NCBI RefSeq assembly: GCF_036669915.1
Contig: NC_089316.1
Coordinates: 6,651,271-6,715,270, forward strand
Source: Pocillopora verrucosa
Taxonomy: Eukaryota; Cnidaria; Anthozoa; Scleractinia; Pocilloporidae
Direction: 5' to 3'
Length of the DNA stretch: 64,000 nucleotides
Positions 58,055 to 64,000 of the stretch are shown piece by piece. The notes under the pieces were generated by a model that saw nothing but the letters and a program-made list of their open reading frames with translations, searched no databases and was not told the DNA's origin. The first letter of the stretch is position 1. Each line of letters opens with the position of its first letter. The position numbers and the translations under genes are program-made.

Positions 58055-59680
58055 GAGGCTATGACGGCTTAATTTACAGTACCGAAAGAAAGGTTCTTCT
58101 CTAAGAAGCATATTAAATTTAAAAAAATTTTCTTGGCTCTTCTCTGGTGAACTTCTCTCCAGGAGTTAATAGTTGTTTTTGTAGCACAGTTTTATGTCAT
58201 CAGTATGTTATATGTTTCTCTTATGTAATACTTTTAAATTTCTCTTCGCTCTTGTTCTCCTTGTTTTCAACAAAATGTAGGAATTGTAACTTTTTTCCTT
58301 AAAAAAGAACAAAGATTTATAACATACTTTGTGTGTGTTTCTTAGAGAGGGACAGAATTAGGAACCCGTGACTGTTTATCGCCGGGGGGGAGGGGTTTTG
58401 AGGTGGGATCACATGGTTTTCTTGGGGGAGGGGAGAGAGGATCATTCGTCGCCAATAGAGTCTAAACGGGGAACTAATAACTGCTAACGGGGGAGTAATC
58501 AAAGTAACATCACCTGGCCTAATAGGGGGATCAGCCAAATCTCCTACCCCCTGCCTTAGGCGATAAATAACAAAACTGACCCAATACAATTTAGGAAGAC
58601 GAGCAATTAATTCCTTCTAAATCATTTTGTAATTTTGTTATGCTCTGGTCTTTAGCAACCAGTGTTCGACAGTTCAAACGACAGACATTGTTTAATTCCT
58701 ATAAACTGATTGGTTAATCTTGCTCAAGTAATTCTAGAAGTGACTAGATTAATGATGCCACAATGATGGCGAAATACTGAAAACCCTCAAGCAGTGAAAT
58801 TTCCGTCTTCCTGGAACAAGCAATGCCCATAAGCGAATATCAAAGTAGCTTTTTTGCGCCAAATGGAGACTATTGTTTAAACATTCATTCAGTACAGCTT
58901 TTACGCTTAGTTGGCAGAATGTAAATTATTCAGCAAGATTCACTTTATATTGGGAGAAGAACTATTTTTTGCCATTAATTCTCTTCGCTTCTTCGGAGAA
59001 CCGTTTGTAGACCCAATTCATCAATTAATTTACGATCGACCGATTAGATTGCACGTCTCTGTAACCAGTCATCAATTATCTACGAAGTTGGGCAGGTGAT
59101 AAAGTTTATTTCACGGAACTTTAGGTGATTTCAAATCTTGTACAACACTCTCTGTGTTTTATGAATTATAATTACAAAATGTTTTATGAGTTCCTGCAAG
59201 GTTATAATTTTGTTCAGGTTGGTCAAAACTTGATAATTTAAGAATGGGTCAATCAAAAGAGGGAAAGAGAGAGAGGACGAGATAAATATAATGAGTAGGG
59301 ACAGGAAATTTAAAAAAACGTAGCTAAAAGGCTGTCAGAAGCTAATATGACATGTCTTATGCACTTACTAACAAAAGAGAAGTGGCGCTTCGCAAAGTAG
59401 TCTTGTTAAGTACACACTGGTAATTTTATGTTGACCGGTAATGATTTTTTCCACGAGAATTATGTAGTTAGAATATAATGAAATATCCTGTTAAAAACCT
59501 TTCCTTATGTAAACTGTCAGGTGCATAATATAACTATCTTGATGATGAATTTGATAGCTTTTTCGACGCCGTTAGAGTTATTCTGTGCAATCACACCATT
59601 CTATTTGAATAAAACCGCGCACGGAGGACCATCAAAACCATAAGCATCAATACAGTTGTTGATGCAACACCAACGTCGTA
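58055..59680. other. no recognisable gene; upstream region of the PAN-EGF gene
   Basis: Contains G-rich runs at about 58385-58440 and AT-rich DNA. No exon was seen. The promoter of the following gene should lie at the right end. Confidence 0.4.
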
Positions 59681-59683
59681 TCG

Positions 59684-62420
59684 ATGAAGCTTGCAAAGGT
59701 TTTACTATTGATACTGTTAAAAGGAATTTTCGCTTTTGCAAGCGACAAATTTACAGCTGCTTACTCGAGCTCAACCTACTTCCTGACTTTGGAAGATAAA
59801 TACCTCACGGGTTTTGTTGTGGAACAGTTCGAGTCTCCGAGCTTGCTTTCATGTTCACATTCTTGTTTGAGAACTTCCTGGTGTTCTTCTACTAACTTTA
59901 AGGAGTATTCGATGATGGAAGCAGGCAAATGCGAGTTGAACAGCCACGAGGTTCTCGATGTCGACAAGGGTTCCCATTTCCAAGATCGCCGAGGCTCAAG
60001 ATTCTCACTTCTTCGTAAGGTAAATTAATCAGTCAAACTGTAAGGTGGCTGCTAAAGTAAATATCAAAATTTTTCGGCAGTATCGTTTATAATTAAACAT
60101 TTCAAGCTTAAAGGACATACCTCATCTTCCTCAAAATTGTATTTTGCTAACGCTCGTCTGGTTTCAGTTTAAAGTGTTAGAAATAATTTCCTAACACTCG
60201 TCGTTCAGTTGACTATATCTTTTATTGTCTCTTTTATTACGCAAGTTATTACAACGAGGATTAGCTCTGATCTCCCTAAGAAAGTGTGGGTCACCGCTTA
60301 TAAGGGTGACACTTACGGAGTTGTCAATCTCTAACCTTCGTCATACTTTTACACTCAATTAGCGAATCACGCTAAGCTACGTAGAGCGCAGTTCGCATAC
60401 AAAGTGGATACTTTCGCAATCTTTCTGACCTAAATTTCTTGGTCTTACGGTCAAGTTCGGGCAAACCACAAACGAGATTGACGTTATAAAAATCATAATA
60501 AACTTACTAACAGAATTAAAATCATACTTGAAAAGATATCAGAAGAGAAAATAGTCCTTGAAGGCTATTGCATAACAGCAGAATAAACACAAAATTCAGA
60601 GAAGAGAGGCCGTACCCAAGGTACCGTCCCTAAAAGAGCTACATGCTAGTCGTATAAGTTATCTAATTACAAATTCAGTGCGGAAGATGAAAAGTACTAC
60701 ATGTTTACACTTTAAGTCACCTCTAAGAAAAAGATGTGTTGAACGTGCTAAATTAAAAACTGAAAACTATTTTCCTGATTTAGCCCAAAAACGAGAGTAT
60801 TAAATGGATAAATGTGTAAAGAAATGTTCAAAGGAGGGTTATTTCCAGGAAATTCCTGTACGGGATCAATTTTTATAAGTTAGAGTCACTTTCTTAGTAA
60901 TTAATTATTTTTTTTAGCAACATAATGAAAATATACTGATATCTAGCCGCAAACCGCAATTTACACAAAAACATCTGTCTCTATGTCAATTTCAAGATCA
61001 TAACAAGGAAAAGGTAACCAAACTCTACCTGTAAGATAAGGCTGCCAAAAGGAATAAGAAATGATCAACTGGCTTATTATAACGTCTACTGAATGGCTTA
61101 TGTAAATATGTTATTTCCATTTATTTTCACGTTCAAATACGTCAAAAATCACCTATAATGAAATTTTGCCAGATGCCAATTTTGTCTTTTTAACAAAAGT
61201 AGACCTTGAAGGAGTTTTACCAGTTCAATAACCTCGATCACTCCTTAAAAAATACGACAAGCCAACCACAATATGCTAATAAAAGAAAAAAGGTTTTCAT
61301 TATGACATGATTCAAATTGACGTTTTATCGATTTGCACTGACTCCAGGTAGAAAGGCAGATTTACACATCATGGGCTTGTGGTGGAGGACTCTATCCACG
61401 AAAGCCCGCTAAAATTATAGGTGCTTATTTTTCAGTTGTTTGAGCGAAATTGTGTGTGACAGCAAATTAACCAGGGGAAAAGTTTAACTGTCCTGCCACT
61501 CACCCAGTTAGTGGAACGAAATGATTATGTGCAACAGACCAGAATGGAGTACATAGGAGCTTAGTTTGACAGCTTAGTCTATAACATGAGGCCGAATGTT
61601 TGCCTTGTACTAAAATGTCATATTTGCATATCAATATTCTCTCGCTTCAAACGTGAAAAGCAGAAGTATGAATACCATAATGATTCGATTTAGCGCCCGG
61701 GGCGCTTATTTGCTTTTGTTACCTGAAGAGAGGGCGCTTATTCGAAACAGGGCGCTTATTTCTTTTATGAGAAACAGCAGTATAGTGTGTCAACGAAGCT
61801 TTGATGTTCATTTGATTGAGGATCAAAAAGACTGTAAAGCGGACTTGTTGTCCTTTATGTCTCCTTACAGACTTATCCTCTTTATTCGAATAGTTTGAAA
61901 GGCTCAGTTACATATTAAAGCAAATAAGCCCACCGAGTTATGCTAGCGAATTTTGCAATAGTTTTAATTTCTCGCCAAATCTCAGCGCCATTAAGGCTCA
62001 AAGTCACCACGTGATCATTGAGGTGTCTCTTCTTCCTTAGATTAATTAATTTGTTTGTCTGTTCGTTCATTTATCAATCAGAGCTTTTCTGTACTTAGAG
62101 AAGAACACGAGCTTTTTCCTTTTCTCTGCAGAGGCTAAAAGTGAGTCTTTCTAAACTCAAACACTCTCAAGAAAGCTTGTCAAAGATCAAATGTTGTATG
62201 TTTGACTTAAATTTACACACCCGTGCTTTCAGAAAAAGGAATATTTATATTTTTTTTTATAAATAATCCATTTCGGGGCGTTTTATCTCTGTGTGATAGG
62301 ATTGTGTGCTGACTGGCTGCCTTAATGGTGGGTCATGCCTGTTTGATGAGAAGATACAAAGATTTAGATGCTCTTGTAAACTACCGTGGACCGGAGACAA
62401 TTGTGGAGTTAACGTAACAG
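59684..62420 (+). CDS. secreted or membrane PAN-EGF protein, 5' part
   Basis: Two exons can be supported. Exon 1 (59684-60019) starts MKLAKVLLLILLKGIFAFA, a typical signal peptide. It continues into a PAN/apple-like domain (CSHSCLRTSWCSSTNFKEYS, then GKCELNSHEV) and ends at LLRK with a GTAAAT donor in phase 0. Exon 2 (62300-62420) follows a GTGATAG acceptor and encodes one EGF-like module with six cysteines (DCVLTGCLNGGSC, RCSCKLPWTGDNC), ending in phase 1 before GTAAGA. PAN and EGF modules bind proteins or carbohydrates outside cells, and in cnidarians such fusions often continue into further adhesion domains (family knowledge). The 3' exons lie beyond the window or were not recognised. An upstream in-frame ATG is not favoured because the signal peptide begins at 59684. 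Confidence 0.8.
60025..62295. other. intron 1 of the PAN-EGF gene
   Basis: No further exon was recognised. At about 61690-61770 three short direct copies of 'gggcgcttattt' occur (an interspersed coral-type repeat motif). Confidence 0.5.
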
Positions 62421-62669
62421 GTAAGAAAAAAAAAGATTTGCTAACCTTATGAAAAATTGCCATGTTCTTCACTGAAAAATTGTCCTTTGATCAACAGATA
62501 ATATGGTGTATCTAAAAGGTTGTTGATCAAAAATATTATAAGCCTGAGACACTATGGGTCCATACTAACCTTGATATTGATACAGTGCTATCTCAACCTC
62601 AAATTAACACATCATAGTTGCTTGTCTCAGGTTCAACTATATACACATTTAAAGCTGCGACAACTATCT

Positions 62670-62790
62670 TTGACAGCGAAAAATGACAAAGAAAAAATTC
62701 TAAGTCCCCACGAGGAATCGAAGCTCAGACCTTCGGATTCCACGCTCCGATACTCTACCGTTGAGCCACAGAGACTCTACAGTGAGCGAG
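62670..62790 (-). repeat. tRNA-derived SINE with a nearly intact tRNA head
   Basis: Minus strand from about 62782: the acceptor stem halves AGTCTCT and GGGGACT can pair over seven positions. The A box reads TGGCTCAACGGTAGAG and the B box GAGCTTCGATTCCTC. The anticodon loop has eight rather than seven bases and a T-stem pair is broken. A tail 'attttttctttgtc' follows, so I call it a SINE rather than a tRNA gene. Confidence 0.7.
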
Positions 62791-62861
62791 GTATATTACG
62801 AAGTTCATATGACACGCGTCCTGCATACTGCTAGGATCAGCAATGTCGATAGCGTCATGTT

Positions 62862-63090
62862 TATAGATAGATTAAGGGAGATGGTAAGTTTTGTGCTCGG
62901 TAAAGAAATAGAGGAAGATGCTTTTCGTCTTGTCACGAGCGTGGGACAAAGAAAAAATTTTGAATCCCTTTGACTAATCGAACCTCAGACCATTGGATTC
63001 CGCGGGCCACGCTCGTGACAAGACGAAAAACATTTTCCGCTTTTTCTTTACCGAGTTTAAAACTTCTCATCTCCCTTATTCTATTTATAA
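62862..63090. repeat. foldback enclosing a second SINE fragment
   Basis: Left arm 'gattaagggagatggtaagt', then 'gctcggtaaagaaa' and 'cgtcttgtcacgagcgtgg', pairs with right arm 'ccacgctcgtgacaagacg', then 'ctttaccgag' and 'acttctcatctcccttattc'. Between the arms (62940-63005) lies a minus-strand SINE fragment with the same 'attttttctttgtc' tail and a B-box-like 'ctgaggttcgatta'. Confidence 0.8.
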
Positions 63091-63094
63091 ACAA

Positions 63095-64000
63095 TCTTTG
63101 AAACATAGTAGCCTTTTTCCTCGAAACGAAGTTAAGGCTGATTTATCAGTGAAATACACAGGCACAATCTAAGCTTCAGGAAACGGATGGATAGAGAAAA
63201 AAAATTAGAACAGGAAATTGTTTTGAGGCATGATTGGTCATTCATCATTCTCTTGTGGAAGTTTTCGCTCTACAAAACTTCTTTGAAATCAGCATGCATC
63301 TCAAGTCTTTTCATTCAGGCCAAGAGAACATTAAGTTGATATTCTCTTGTTCAGGCAAAATGCTAGAAGTCAAGTGACTATACCAAAATGCACTACCTCA
63401 CGTTGCTCTAACGTCCTCGACGAAGGTTTAAGTGTATTTTAGGGTCTATGTTAGATGACAAGATGGTGTAACTTCATTATAGCGTAATAATTGAGCTATT
63501 TTATGTCAGGCGTAAGTATTACGAGGAAGGAGATCTTAGTTTCTCGTGAAATAAATACTTCCAGTTACTGAAAAGCCTAGCTGTTCAACTAACGTAAATC
63601 CTAACATATGCAGAACAAATGTCAATTTGCCAGCATAGTTGATTTTGAAACGTTGTTGTATGTCCTTGAGCAGTTTACCGAAGCTGTGATGAGTTATTCA
63701 AGGCTGGGCATGAGGAGAGCGGAGTTAACTTAATCAGACTCAACCAGTCCGAGTTTTTGAGGGTGTACTGCGACCAACAATCAAGCAAGGGAGCAGGTAA
63801 TTAGTTATATGCAGAGCACAGATAGCAACACATTTACTCTTTTAGCTTATTCACCAACAATCAACAAGAAATTTGTGCTTACTTCCTCTTTAATTCATGA
63901 ACTTTACAAAAGGTAGATGAAAAGACAGTATTTTAAGAAGCTCACCGCAAAAAAGGAGATTAATGACGGTGGCTTTCCTTAATCGCTTCATTCAAAATTG
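63095..64000. other. no recognised exon to the window end
   Basis: Presumably intronic to the PAN-EGF gene. No phase-1 exon with a recognisable domain was found. Confidence 0.35.

Noticed and set aside
58317..58589. Minus-strand Pro-rich open frame of 90 codons
   Set aside because: It comes from G-rich runs on the plus strand. There is no domain and no exon boundary.
62700..62785. Functional tRNA gene on the minus strand
   Set aside because: The stems nearly fold, but the anticodon loop has eight bases, a T-stem pair is broken, and the SINE tail recurs nearby.

Overview
The window is animal nuclear DNA, most likely from an anthozoan cnidarian such as a stony coral. The evidence is AT-rich sequence, intron-rich genes with GT/AG boundaries, many small foldback and tRNA-derived repeats, and a family mix (DZIP3-type HEPN plus ankyrin, MIB/HERC2-ZZ plus ankyrin, PAN-EGF) that I associate with coral genomes. 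The organism call is inference. There are no bacterial operons, CRISPR arrays or rRNAs.

Left part (1-33.7 kb): a locus built from repeated modules. Two genes look intact and stand head to head about 3 kb apart. On the minus strand (23891 to 17963) is a 7-exon gene predicted at 871 aa: a HEPN domain with an R-x4-H motif, a coiled coil, a Ser/Thr/Lys-rich linker, and a long ankyrin region. On the plus strand (26877 to 33653) is an 8-exon gene predicted at about 875 aa: MIB/HERC2, ZZ zinc finger, second MIB/HERC2, linker, and the same ankyrin region. The ankyrin halves share exon structure (short one-repeat exons in phase 0, then one long terminal exon) and an unusual conserved segment between repeats. 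The two genes therefore look like different N-terminal 'heads' on one C-terminal cassette. Decayed copies lie to the left: a second HEPN plus coiled-coil gene (12133-10236) that has lost its ankyrin exons, a frameshifted ankyrin tail (about 5.1-4.87 kb), a 1481-bp perfect-register tandem duplication carrying a broken MIB exon (13058-16019), and an older copy of the MIB gene's 5' region (1.1-2.8 kb). A small multipass-membrane gene fragment (8208-6943) sits where the lost ankyrin exons would be.

Middle part (34.4-56.1 kb): two beta-1,3-glucuronosyltransferase (B3GAT/GlcAT family) paralogues with matching 4-exon structures, divergently oriented and 14.6 kb apart. Each has a signal anchor, a DDD metal/UDP site, a catalytic Glu and a terminal WHTRTE motif. 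They should act in the Golgi on proteoglycan linker or related glycans. The space between them holds a degraded Penelope-like GIY-YIG fragment, a foldback element and unassigned DNA.

Right part (59.7-64 kb): the start of a plus-strand gene with a signal peptide and a PAN/apple-like domain, then an EGF-like exon. It is cut by the window end. tRNA-derived SINEs and a nested foldback follow.

All splice models were made by hand from GT/AG sites, reading-frame phase and paralogue comparison. Database names are from recognition, not searches.
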